From positions 1-18,935 of the forward strand of contig PBBT01000026.1 of the NCBI GenBank assembly GCA_002717725.1: a stretch of DNA of 18,935 nucleotides. The letters are read 5' to 3'. Below the pieces are notes generated by a model. That model searched no databases. It had not been told where the DNA came from and saw only the letters and a list, made by a program, of their open reading frames with translations. This DNA comes from Chloroflexota bacterium (GTDB lineage: Bacteria > Chloroflexota > Dehalococcoidia > SAR202 > UBA6927). Position 1 is the first letter of the stretch. Every line of letters starts with the position of its first letter. Shown one piece after another: positions 7,703 to 14,408 of the stretch. The translations under genes and the position numbers were made by a program.

Positions 7703-8377
7703 ATGAATAATGACTTATATCTAGAACAGATTAAATTAGGGCCTATGGAAAACTTTGTCTATTTAATAGGCTCAAAAAGTACGCGTGAGGTAAGTGTAGT
7801 AGACCCTGCATGGGAAATTAGCTTTTTACTAAAACATTTAGAAGAAAAAGATCTAAAGTTATCATCTATTTTAGTTACGCATTACCATCCTGATCACATT
7901 GGAGGTGGATTTGCTGGTCAATCTATAGAAGGAATTGCTGAACTAATGGAAAAAGAACCTGTAAGGATTTATACCAATAAACATGAAGCAGAAGGGGTAA
8001 AAAAAGTTACGGGTGTATCAGATGTTGATCTAGTCAAGGTAGAATCTGGGGACCACTTAAAAATAGGAGAAAATGATATAGAATTTCTTCACACACCTGG
8101 ACATACACCTGGTTCTCAATGTTTCAAAGTTAATAATAATCTTATATCGGGTGATACTTTATTTATACAAGGCTGTGGAAGAGTAGATTTACCGGGTTCT
8201 GATTCAGAACAAATGTATAACAGCCTTAAGCATTTGTCTTCCTTACCTGATGAAACTGTCCTTTATCCTGGGCACCATTATAGTGAAGAAGAATGCTCAA
8301 CACTTGGTGAAGTAAAAGAAAAGAACGTTCATATGAGAATTCCAGATCTTGATACCTGGAAACAACTTATGGGGTAA
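7703..8377 (+). CDS. Metallo-beta-lactamase-fold hydrolase (glyoxalase II-like)
   Basis: A 224-aa MBL-fold protein with all metal ligands: H60-x-H62-x-D64-H65 (THYHPDHIGG), H134 (HTPGHTPGSQ), bridging D151 (SGDTLF) and H191 (YPGHHY). This pattern fits the glyoxalase II/persulfide dioxygenase/rhodanese-associated branch, which acts on thioesters or persulfides. It lacks the long C-terminal helical domain of true glyoxalase II, so hydroxyacylglutathione is not assured. It is the only complete plus-strand gene, divergent from the eight-gene operon, and its last 11 bp overlap the convergent P-loop gene. A weak Shine-Dalgarno (AGAGAGA) lies about 8 nt before the ATG. Fold and metal site very sure; substrate open. 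Confidence 0.92.
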   Translation: MNNDLYLEQIKLGPMENFVYLIGSKSTREVSVVDPAWEISFLLKHLEEKDLKLSSILVTHYHPDHIGGGFAGQSIEGIAELMEKEPVRIYTNKHEAEGVKKVTGVSDVDLVKVESGDHLKIGENDIEFLHTPGHTPGSQCFKVNNNLISGDTLFIQGCGRVDLPGSDSEQMYNSLKHLSSLPDETVLYPGHHYSEEECSTLGEVKEKNVHMRIPDLDTWKQLMG

Positions 8378-9371
8378 CATCTTCCCAAGGCATCTTCCTT
8401 CCAAAGTCTTGATCTTGATAATCTCGCATAATCTCTCTTAATATTTCTAAATAAAATGTAGAGCTTTTTTCTTCTATTTCCTGATATAGCTGCTGATAGT
8501 ATCTTTTCTCTTCAAGAAGTGAAGAAGCTGAATAATGGTTTGAATCTTCTAGAAATTTTCTCGGAATATTGAGCTTTTTAGAGAAATCTACTTTTAGTTC
8601 TTTATTTAGAAAGTTTGATATTTTATTTATCCACTCCTTATTATTTTGGAGAACAAAGGATTCAAAAGGGATGATAAGAAGATTATCTTCATTCAAAGAA
8701 TTTAATGACATCATACCAGTTTTTAAAACTGTTAAATCTCTTAAACAAATTATAGCTCTATCTGTTGGAGATGCATTTAAATATTCCTTTTCATCTTTTA
8801 TAAACCAAGGGATGTTTCCTTTCTTTCCATGTGAGGGAGTAAATTCCTTTGGATCCTCTCCTACTCTTGGAAGGTAGCTTTCCCAATAGGACATTAAATA
8901 AATAGGATGTTTCTCAGAAACTATTAGCTTAAGCCTTTCTTTAAAAGCATTTATCAATGGATTGGATATCGGCAAGATATTGTGACTCATTATATTTAAA
9001 CTAGGTTTATCTTTAATAAGATGATCAGAAAAACTTCCATCATCTTTTTTAAAAAGATTCTTGAGATATCTCAAAGTATGTGGATTTTCAAAAACACTTG
9101 TAGCTTCATTTATTCTAAAGTTTACTTCCCTAGAAGATACTGAATAAAAAGAAGCCCTATCTGCTAGTAAGCTTAACAACTCAGACGAATCTTCAAGAGA
9201 ACTACCTTCAAGAAAATGTAATACACAGATGTATTCAAAAATAGAGTCAATTTTCTGTTTCTCAACATTTTCAAAACCACTAATTAAAGGACCTAAAAGA
9301 GATTTACCACTACCCCACATCCCGTCGATGAAGATAATCTGGTTTCCATAGCTTTGAGCCCTTCTTATCAT
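8367..9371 (-). CDS. Sulfotransferase-like P-loop protein
   Basis: A 334-aa protein with a P-loop near the N-terminus, D16-G-M-W-G-S-G-K-S24 (GxxGxGKS). Further on, DRAIICLRD and LLIIPFESFVLQNNKEWINKI followed by FLN resemble the PAPS-binding and lliryEdL...FLg segments of sulfotransferases, so sulfuryl transfer from PAPS is the best guess. The identity is not secure: the classical 3'-phosphate-binding R...S motif is not obvious. A longer frame to 9437 reads MIPVRFRLPAP, which is the complement of the tRNA T-arm and acceptor, a well-known false start. I therefore chose ATG 9371, which leaves 15 residues before the P-loop. The gene lies 33 bp after the tRNA-Gly gene in the same direction and overlaps the MBL gene tail by 11 bp. 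Confidence 0.62.
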   Translation of the reverse strand: MIRRAQSYGNQIIFIDGMWGSGKSLLGPLISGFENVEKQKIDSIFEYICVLHFLEGSSLEDSSELLSLLADRASFYSVSSREVNFRINEATSVFENPHTLRYLKNLFKKDDGSFSDHLIKDKPSLNIMSHNILPISNPLINAFKERLKLIVSEKHPIYLMSYWESYLPRVGEDPKEFTPSHGKKGNIPWFIKDEKEYLNASPTDRAIICLRDLTVLKTGMMSLNSLNEDNLLIIPFESFVLQNNKEWINKISNFLNKELKVDFSKKLNIPRKFLEDSNHYSASSLLEEKRYYQQLYQEIEEKSSTFYLEILREIMRDYQDQDFGRKMPWEDVTP

Positions 9372-9404
9372 TTCTTTAATTATAATCCAAAAAACTGATT
9401 TAAA

Positions 9405-9480
9405 TGGAGCGGGTAACCGGAATCGAACCGGTATCATCAGCTTGGAAGGCTGAGGTAATAAGCCGTTATACGATACCCGC
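9405..9480 (-). tRNA. tRNA-Gly (anticodon UCC), CCA encoded
   Basis: On the minus strand the acceptor stem GCGGGTA (9480-9474) pairs with TACCCGC, followed by discriminator T and an encoded CCA (9407-9405). The anticodon arm is TCAGC-CTTCCAA-GCTGA with anticodon TCC at 9446-9444. The T arm is ACCGG-TTCGATT-CCGGT, and the D arm has a 3-bp GTA/TAC stem. Length 76 nt including CCA. This is the standard reader of GGA/GGG glycine codons. Confidence 0.96.
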
Positions 9481-9496
9481 TGTAAACTGAATGCGA

Positions 9497-9526
9497 ATTA
9501 TACAGAATTCGTATTTAGATGTTGAA
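9497..9526 (-). promoter_or_regulatory. Promoter of tRNA-Gly
   Basis: A perfect TATAAT -10 box lies at 9502-9497 on the minus strand. A weaker -35, TTCAAC, lies at 9526-9521, with an 18-bp spacer. Transcription should start about 7 nt after the -10 box (near 9490), roughly 10 nt before the mature 5' end at 9480, as expected for a tRNA gene. Confidence 0.6.
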
Positions 9527-9555
9527 ACAGGGAGGTTTGGTTAGGTTAGAATATT

Positions 9556-10509
9556 TTATTCACAGCCAGGTGGTCTATAGTTAGGACCTTTATTTGGGCC
9601 TTGTATTACAAAATTTATTGTAAAACTTGTTTTCCTGCTTGAAGGAAACGAATCGTATTTCGCCTTCTTTATAGCTTTAATTGCTGATTTTTCAAAAATC
9701 CCATTAGGTTGAGACCTAACTACAACTGGATCTTTAACTTCGCCTCTTTCAGTCACTATAAACTCCAGTATTACACAGCCTTCTATTCCATTTTTCTGAG
9801 CCTTTCTAGGATAAACAGGAACTAGTTTAATAGGAGCAATTGGCTCTTCAGTGATAGCACCATTTTTGCTTATACTGCATCCTATAGGATATTGGAAATA
9901 TTCAACTATATGACAGAAAGGCTGCATTTCAAGATTTTTACCATTAGCTACATTAATAGCAAGCTCCTTTATTTTGGATATCATTTCTATTTCTTTTCTC
10001 CCATAGTAAGAGCACCACCTTCCGCCTTTTTCTTCAACATAAGTAACAAACAAGCCACCCATACTCCGGTTTATTCTCTGTAATAACTGATTCAAATCCA
10101 CACAATTTTTCATACTCATTCGCTTTACTTCTTTTTCGATGGACATGTCCCAAACATATCTAATGTGACCTAATCCTTTTGAAATTACTTGAGAATCTAT
10201 TACCAGTTGACTGTCTTTAATGCTTTCATCTGTTAATGCTAAAGAAAGAGCGTCTGTAAAAGGTTGAATAGAAGAGCTAAAGCTAGCTAAAGAAGTATTG
10301 TCTATTCGACCTGGTAGAAGCCTTAAAGCTTCCTTTAATTTAAATTCATAACTGTTTGTATTTTGGACTTTACCGGTAAAAATTTGTACACATCCAACAT
10401 AATCTTGTACATCTTTACATTTTTCATGCACATCATCAGGAATAGATCCCCGAACACCACCAGCAAACAGGATTAGCAAAGATGATAGAACGAAGGAGAT
10501 TTTTCTCAT
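9556..10509 (-). CDS. Secreted protein with C-terminal TonB domain
   Basis: A 317-aa protein. The N-terminal MRKISFVLSSLLILFAGGVRG is a signal peptide or a single membrane anchor. Residues about 226-302 are a TonB C-terminal domain: PVYPRKAQKNGIEGCVILEF, then TERGEVKDPVVVRSQP, then FEKSAIKAIKKAKY. The 200-residue middle is not recognised; it has no proline-rich TonB linker and carries several cysteines (31, 40, 136, 166, 199, 211, 245, 316), suggesting disulfides in the periplasm. The frame extends to a TTG at 10518, but ATG 10509 forms a 4-bp ATGA overlap with the upstream lipoprotein stop, which is strong evidence for that start. It may contact outer-membrane receptors or have only borrowed the fold; no ExbB or ExbD is nearby. 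The domain call is solid, the function is not. Confidence 0.75.
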   Translation of the reverse strand: MRKISFVLSSLLILFAGGVRGSIPDDVHEKCKDVQDYVGCVQIFTGKVQNTNSYEFKLKEALRLLPGRIDNTSLASFSSSIQPFTDALSLALTDESIKDSQLVIDSQVISKGLGHIRYVWDMSIEKEVKRMSMKNCVDLNQLLQRINRSMGGLFVTYVEEKGGRWCSYYGRKEIEMISKIKELAINVANGKNLEMQPFCHIVEYFQYPIGCSISKNGAITEEPIAPIKLVPVYPRKAQKNGIEGCVILEFIVTERGEVKDPVVVRSQPNGIFEKSAIKAIKKAKYDSFPSSRKTSFTINFVIQGPNKGPNYRPPGCE

Positions 10510-10862
10510 GGTGACCAAATATAAGTTAATGATTTAGAACATTCTTGTTCTATCATTGGCTTATATGTAATAAGTGATTTAGCTGCCTCTCTTTGTAACT
10601 CTGACTCTGAAGAACCACCTCCAGAGGGATAACCATATAAAGCTGAATTTAAACCTCTCTGTGCATCTGAATATTTTTTAAGAGCCGCATACTTGTTGTC
10701 AATCAATCTCTGAGAGTTATATCTTACACATTCCGCTATTGCTCTTTCTTGTGCTGCTCTTTCTTGTGCTGCCTGTTTTTTAGCTTCTTCCTCTGCAGCC
10801 TGATTTCCACAAGCAGTTAAGACAAAACAACAAAGAAAGACTAAAGCTGATAGTTTTTTCAT
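10506..10862 (-). CDS. Small putative outer-membrane lipoprotein
   Basis: A 118-aa protein with a type II signal peptide: MKKL, a hydrophobic core, and lipobox L15-T-A-C18, so lipidation at C18 is expected. Residue +2 is Gly, with no Asp retention signal, which favours the outer membrane. Residues 22-44 form an Ala/Glu/Lys/Gln-rich helix with a tandem AAQER repeat, probably coiled coil. A Gly/Ser-rich stretch lies near residues 80-85. No known domain recognised. It is the first gene of a two-gene unit, coupled by ATGA to the TonB-domain protein, so the two products likely act together. AGGGGAG lies 6-7 nt before the ATG. Confidence 0.78.
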   Translation of the reverse strand: MKKLSALVFLCCFVLTACGNQAAEEEAKKQAAQERAAQERAIAECVRYNSQRLIDNKYAALKKYSDAQRGLNSALYGYPSGGGSSESELQREAAKSLITYKPMIEQECSKSLTYIWSP

Positions 10863-10871
10863 AATACTCTC

Positions 10872-10908
10872 CCCTAATCAAAAAACTCTCCAACACCACT
10901 ATACCAAA
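10872..10908 (-). promoter_or_regulatory. Promoter/leader element, copy A
   Basis: On the minus strand an extended -10 (TGG-TATAGT, box at 10903-10898) leads into GGTGTTGGAGAGTTTT and then AGGGGAG, ending just before the lipoprotein ATG (10862). Positions 10882-10908 are identical over 27 bp to 12837-12863 (copy B). Similarity resumes through the Shine-Dalgarno after a short gap. There is no consensus -35; that position holds ACCTAG, part of the AGACTAGGT repeat described separately. Confidence 0.55.
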
Positions 10909-10914
10909 TTTATA

Positions 10915-10978
10915 TCTAGACTAGGTATAGACTACAAAAAAATGCAAAAAACTATCCAGACTAGGTCTTAGACTAGGT
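10915..10978. repeat. AGACTAGGT repeat cluster (candidate regulator-binding sites)
   Basis: AGACTAGGT occurs exactly at 10918-10926, 10958-10966 and 10970-10978, with a partial AGACTA at 10929-10934. Copies come in pairs 11-12 bp apart, and the pairs are about 40 bp apart, all compatible with one face of the helix. The cluster lies directly upstream of promoter copy A, and its proximal copy covers the -35 position. The middle copy also forms the short palindrome AGAC-TAG-GTCT. The 205-bp intergenic region (10863-11067) holds this cluster and the promoter; nothing else was recognised in it. Confidence 0.55.
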
Positions 10979-11067
10979 GTTTTTTTAAAATTTGAGAAAA
11001 CTAGAAAACATCTGATATGTTGATTTAAAGGGATTTAAAAGTTTTTCCCCCAATCTATAGAACCTAG

Positions 11068-11361
11068 CTAAGTATCGATGATGTCAAAAATCCTTATTGA
11101 AGGTGTGTTTTCACATAAGCTAGCTATTACATCTAAAGTTCCTTCTTCAGACCTAAATTTCAAATACTTTTCGTAATGCTCTTTAGATTCCCAAATTTCA
11201 TTAAAAACCCAGTTATTACCATCCTCTGTGTTGTAAACCAAATCTATATGTTTACAGCCATCAAAATCTCGAGTTACTTTAAATGCTTCTCTACACATTT
11301 CTGTAAAACCATCCCTCTCACCATCTATTAATTGTCCTTCTACCAAAGCACTTACTGTCAT
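11068..11361 (-). CDS. Antibiotic biosynthesis monooxygenase (ABM)-domain protein
   Basis: A 97-aa single-domain protein of the dimeric alpha+beta barrel ABM family (PF03992 type). It has an N-terminal beta strand, helix EMCREAFKVTRDFDGC, then W51-VFNEIWES58-x-E-x-Y-x-K-Y66-LKFR70, the typical W-E-S-x-E-x-[YL] pattern of the family. Members include cofactor-free quinol monooxygenases (YgiN type), heme-degrading enzymes and proteins of unknown role. Its place as the last gene after a SnoaL-like protein and an SDR suggests oxidation of a ring intermediate, but activity is unproven. Shine-Dalgarno GGAG lies 8 nt before the ATG. The gap to the SDR stop is 46 bp. Confidence 0.8.
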   Translation of the reverse strand: MTVSALVEGQLIDGERDGFTEMCREAFKVTRDFDGCKHIDLVYNTEDGNNWVFNEIWESKEHYEKYLKFRSEEGTLDVIASLCENTPSIRIFDIIDT

Positions 11362-11407
11362 AATTATTTCTCCATTTATATTATTAGTAATCTAATTCAA
11401 TATATAT

Positions 11408-12289
11408 TTAATAAACTTTTGTTGATTCAAAATCTACTGGACCACCCAAAGTAGATCTATCACTCCTTGGATTCTTACCCTCTATATCTTTAATACCATA
11501 AGATTCACCCAATTCTTGCATTATTAATACTTTTCCTGAATATCTCATATAATCTGAGTCTTGTGATAGTGAGTCTATAACCAAACCAGCATATTGCTGG
11601 CTAGCTCCCCCTTTTAAAAATTCAACATAAGTATCATCTTGATTCTTACTAACTAATTCAGTTTTTTCATCCAACACAATGCCTGACCAAAGAGCAATAG
11701 AGGCAACATTATATGGTTCAAAATCACAAGCCATATCAAATGACATTTTATCCATACCAGCCTTTTGTGCACCATAAGCAGGTCCATGCATATAACATCT
11801 TGCTCCATGAGATGAAATGTGAATAATCAATCCCTCTTTTTGTTTAACCATTAGAGGGGCGGCATAATAAGATAAAATATAGTTAGACCTAAGCCCAACA
11901 TCTACTAAAGACCACATATTTATAGATTTTTTCCAAAAGGGAAGTGGTTTAACTAAATCATCATGAATCTGACAAGATGAATGTACAATAATATCTAATC
12001 TGCCATATTCTGAACTTATCATTTCTACTAATCTTTTTACTTCTTCATCGTTATTTTGATCAAGCTGATAAGCAACAGGATGGGCTCCTATTTTAGATAA
12101 AGCCTCTGCTGTTGACTCTAAACTACTTTCAAGTGTTAAACCAAATTGACTTACTGAAGTACCTTTGACTAAAGAGCGTCCCGTTATAATTATCGTGTCT
12201 CCTTTTCTAGCAATTCCTAGAGCCACCCCTTTTCCTACTCCCCTGCTTGCTCCAGTTATTAAAATAACTCTATTTTTTTTTAAAGCCAT
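11408..12289 (-). CDS. SDR-family oxidoreductase, DHRS1-like
   Basis: A 293-aa SDR. Cofactor motif TGASRGVG is at 12-19 and R38 (TGRS) ends beta-2, which favours NADP(H). The catalytic region ISSHGARCYMHGPAYGAQK has S159/S160, Y172 and K176. The segments FWKKSINMW, VGLRSNY and SIALWSGIV resemble the DHRS1 branch (FWE...VGLR.HY...LWPGIV). Odd point: the conserved NNAG after beta-4 is replaced by H103-S-S-C106, which is rare in active SDRs. The long C-terminus carries further conserved-looking segments (GKVLIMQELGESYGIKDI) like DHRS1. It lies between a SnoaL-like gene (22-bp gap) and the ABM gene. Family sure; substrate unknown. Confidence 0.88.
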   Translation of the reverse strand: MALKKNRVILITGASRGVGKGVALGIARKGDTIIITGRSLVKGTSVSQFGLTLESSLESTAEALSKIGAHPVAYQLDQNNDEEVKRLVEMISSEYGRLDIIVHSSCQIHDDLVKPLPFWKKSINMWSLVDVGLRSNYILSYYAAPLMVKQKEGLIIHISSHGARCYMHGPAYGAQKAGMDKMSFDMACDFEPYNVASIALWSGIVLDEKTELVSKNQDDTYVEFLKGGASQQYAGLVIDSLSQDSDYMRYSGKVLIMQELGESYGIKDIEGKNPRSDRSTLGGPVDFESTKVY

Positions 12290-12311
12290 AATTTCTACCT
12301 ATTAAATTTTA

Positions 12312-12812
12312 TTATTTGTACTCTACTGTCCCTGCAACAGTTTTATCAGCTATAACTTTTTTAAGTACATCTTGAGAATAATCTAAGTGAAGGGCTGATT
12401 TAAACTCTGTAATACTAGAAACAATTTTCCATTTGTTATCTATCTTTTTATACTCATCATGATAAAAAGCACTAACAAGTGTTACTGTATTATCCAGCAA
12501 ATTAATATTCCTATAATTTAGACCCCACAAACCTTTTGCATTAGTATCGTCAATTATCTTAATTTCTGGGTTCGAACCGTGATGAAGATCCATAATATAA
12601 TCATGACAACCAGCAGATTTATATAATTCTGCGAAACTTTCTCTAGTTTCAAAAAAACCCACATGTCCCATATCTATTGTTATCTTACCTGAAGCAAAAC
12701 ATCTCATAGCCTGATCAGGATCTTGTGCATCACAAGCATTTAAATATCTAGACTTTAAGTTTTTAATTTCTTCAATATCTTCTAATATCTGAATGCGTCT
12801 ATCTATATTCAT
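12312..12812 (-). CDS. SnoaL-like (NTF2-fold) protein
   Basis: A 166-aa protein of the NTF2-like superfamily, SnoaL_4 type. The start EDIEEIKNLKSRYLNACD is the typical N-terminal helix (I-x-x-L-x-x-x-Y), followed by DPDQAMRCFASGKITIDMG and by the terminal strands ALYHDEYKK-like YHDEYKKIDNKWKIVSS. Related proteins act as cyclases, dehydratases, ketosteroid isomerases or small subunits of ring-hydroxylating enzymes; the fold alone does not decide. First gene of a three-gene unit with the SDR and ABM protein, preceded by promoter/leader copy B. An in-frame TAG two codons before ATG 12812 fixes the start. Confidence 0.8.
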   Translation of the reverse strand: MNIDRRIQILEDIEEIKNLKSRYLNACDAQDPDQAMRCFASGKITIDMGHVGFFETRESFAELYKSAGCHDYIMDLHHGSNPEIKIIDDTNAKGLWGLNYRNINLLDNTVTLVSAFYHDEYKKIDNKWKIVSSITEFKSALHLDYSQDVLKKVIADKTVAGTVEYK

Positions 12813-12825
12813 ATTCTAAATGAAC

Positions 12826-12863
12826 TCCCCCTGATTAAAACTCTCCAACACCACTATACCAAA
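12826..12863 (-). promoter_or_regulatory. Promoter/leader element, copy B
   Basis: Positions 12837-12863 are identical to 10882-10908: on the minus strand TGG-TATAGT (box at 12858-12853) followed by GGTGTTGGAGAGTTTT, then a similar A-T-rich spacer and GGGGGAG. The Shine-Dalgarno-like GGGGGAG lies a rather long 12 nt before ATG 12812. Upstream, instead of AGACTAGGT, there are two TTGAGT repeats 8 bp apart. It drives the SnoaL-like/SDR/ABM unit. Confidence 0.55.
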
Positions 12864-12906
12864 ACTCAACTACTCAAGTTTTTTCCAGTTTGTCTCTCTA
12901 TAAAGA

Positions 12907-13899
12907 TCATAATTGATGAATTTTGTCTAAGTAACTCAATAAAACTTTATTGAGCTCTTCTGAAGCTTCTAATGCAATCATGTGCCCTACATTAGGTATC
13001 ATCGTAACCTCATGTAGTTTTGGAAAAATTGCTCTCATTAACCCTATAGGATCATCACCATGAAATCCTTCTAGATCAACATCTTTTTCACTACCTATAA
13101 ACCAGGCATCTACTTGACTTTCAACTCCCTCAAAAGCCTTACGTTCCTCCCATTTCAAGTCCATAGAACGATACCAATTGAGACCACCCGTAAAACCTGA
13201 TTGACTATACTCTGCTACAAAATATTCAAACTCTATTTCACTAAGCCAATCCCATGGAAATGGAGGGGGCTCTGCCATGGCATCTATATAGCTTGTTCCT
13301 GGTGGATGTTTAAAGACATCAAAATAATTTGCCTGGCCACTAAGTATCCACATGACTTTCTTTAGGAATTCTCTTGGAGAGGTTGCTAACTCTATATCTG
13401 CACGAGGAGGAATTCGGAAATACTCAATATGAAGGAAATGTTTGGCGCCCATTTCTGCGTATTCAGTTAAAGGAGATTTATTAGGATTATGCGGAGCTGC
13501 AGGATTTTCGAGACATATTATAGAATTTACACGTTCTGGATGTCTTAATGCAAAATCTTGAATTGCAAAGGAACCAAAATCAATTCCGACAAAAATTGCT
13601 TTATCTATATTGCAATGATCTAGCAAACCAAGTAAATCAGCAGTAATTTTCTTAACGCTATACTCTTCTGGTTCTAGAGGGCTATCTGTCCTTCCCATGC
13701 CTCTCATAGAAGGAGCAATTACTCTATAACCTGCTTCAGCAAGGACAGGGATTTGACGATGCCAACTAAACCATAACATTGGAAATCCGTGACAAAAGAT
13801 AACAGGTGATAAATCACTTTTATGATTAGAAGCATCCTCGACATAATGCATCTGAATGTCATTAATTTGAGCAAAGTGATGTATCCAATTAGCTTTCAT
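12907..13899 (-). CDS. Epoxide hydrolase-like alpha/beta hydrolase
   Basis: A 330-aa alpha/beta hydrolase resembling epoxide hydrolases throughout: H37-G-F-P40 with WFSWHRQ, then SMRGMGRTDSP. The nucleophile elbow GIDFGS contains D107. The likely lid tyrosines are Y160 (IEYFRIPP) and Y243 (GGLNWYR). The base is H306 (NVGHMIALE), and the acid is D273 or D275. It differs from the usual G-H-D-W-G elbow by Ile and Phe in place of His and Trp, so it may be a divergent epoxide hydrolase or a related dehalogenase/hydrolase. It shares only the fold and core motifs with the gene at 5881-6867, and is not a recent duplicate. Only a weak AAGA precedes the ATG. It is followed by the copy B promoter. Confidence 0.85.
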   Translation of the reverse strand: MKANWIHHFAQINDIQMHYVEDASNHKSDLSPVIFCHGFPMLWFSWHRQIPVLAEAGYRVIAPSMRGMGRTDSPLEPEEYSVKKITADLLGLLDHCNIDKAIFVGIDFGSFAIQDFALRHPERVNSIICLENPAAPHNPNKSPLTEYAEMGAKHFLHIEYFRIPPRADIELATSPREFLKKVMWILSGQANYFDVFKHPPGTSYIDAMAEPPPFPWDWLSEIEFEYFVAEYSQSGFTGGLNWYRSMDLKWEERKAFEGVESQVDAWFIGSEKDVDLEGFHGDDPIGLMRAIFPKLHEVTMIPNVGHMIALEASEELNKVLLSYLDKIHQL

Positions 13900-13970
13900 A
13901 AAAATCTTAAATTTTGCAGAACTTTTATATTGTTTTCATTAGTTAAATATCCCAACAAAGTATAGAAAAT

Positions 13971-14408
13971 TCATAAGTTTTCTCCCATTTGTAGTTTCAA
14001 TCTAACTGGAACGCCTTTACATGTTGCTCTGCTAGATGAACCTAAAGAAGTAATCTCAATAATACTATCACCTATCCCATACTTTTCTTCTCTTAATTGA
14101 TGGTAAATGATGTGGGCATTGAAATCTGGTGAGGCTAAATATTTCTTTTGTTCTCCATTTCTAATAAGGGAAATTTCTGAATTATCAGCTAACTGTTTTA
14201 TCCAAAAGGAATCTTGGGTTCCATGCTCTACCCATGTTTTATCATCAATATCTACTATCCATAACCTTACTTTTTTAGTCGTCCCATCTTCCTCGGGTCT
14301 CAGCAGAGTCACCACCTCCCCTGTTAACTCTGAAGCTCCAAGAACCATGGCAATCCAAATTAAAATTATTCCTACTAGGGTAACTATTAATCTAAAAAAT
14401 ATTTTCAT
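13971..14408 (-). CDS. Membrane-anchored split-barrel (nitroreductase/quinone reductase-like) protein
   Basis: A 145-aa protein. Residues 4-24 form one hydrophobic membrane segment. The rest has the layout of the F420/flavin split-barrel family: KVRLWIVDIDDKTWVEHG at 46-63, W69, NSEISLIRNGEQKKYLA at 76-92, and a C-terminal REEKYGIGD followed by VPVRLKL. Similar small proteins are annotated as nitroreductase or quinone reductase-like. With a single N-terminal anchor the barrel could face either side of the membrane. Its ATG directly abuts the stop of the acetyltransferase gene (TAA|ATG), so the two are co-translated. Family moderately sure; cofactor unknown. Confidence 0.62.
   Translation of the reverse strand: MKIFFRLIVTLVGIILIWIAMVLGASELTGEVVTLLRPEEDGTTKKVRLWIVDIDDKTWVEHGTQDSFWIKQLADNSEISLIRNGEQKKYLASPDFNAHIIYHQLREEKYGIGDSIIEITSLGSSSRATCKGVPVRLKLQMGENL

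Noticed and set aside
9372..9437. N-terminal extension MIPVRFRLPAP... of the P-loop protein
   Set aside because: It is translated from the 3' half of the tRNA-Gly gene; the real start is most likely ATG 9371.
9405..9480. tRNA-Gly as an integration site of a mobile element
   Set aside because: No integrase and no second copy of the tRNA 3' end were seen in the window.
10915..10978. AGACTAGGT repeats as a CRISPR array
   Set aside because: The units are 9 bp with irregular 3-32 bp gaps, there are no spacers of uniform length and no cas genes.
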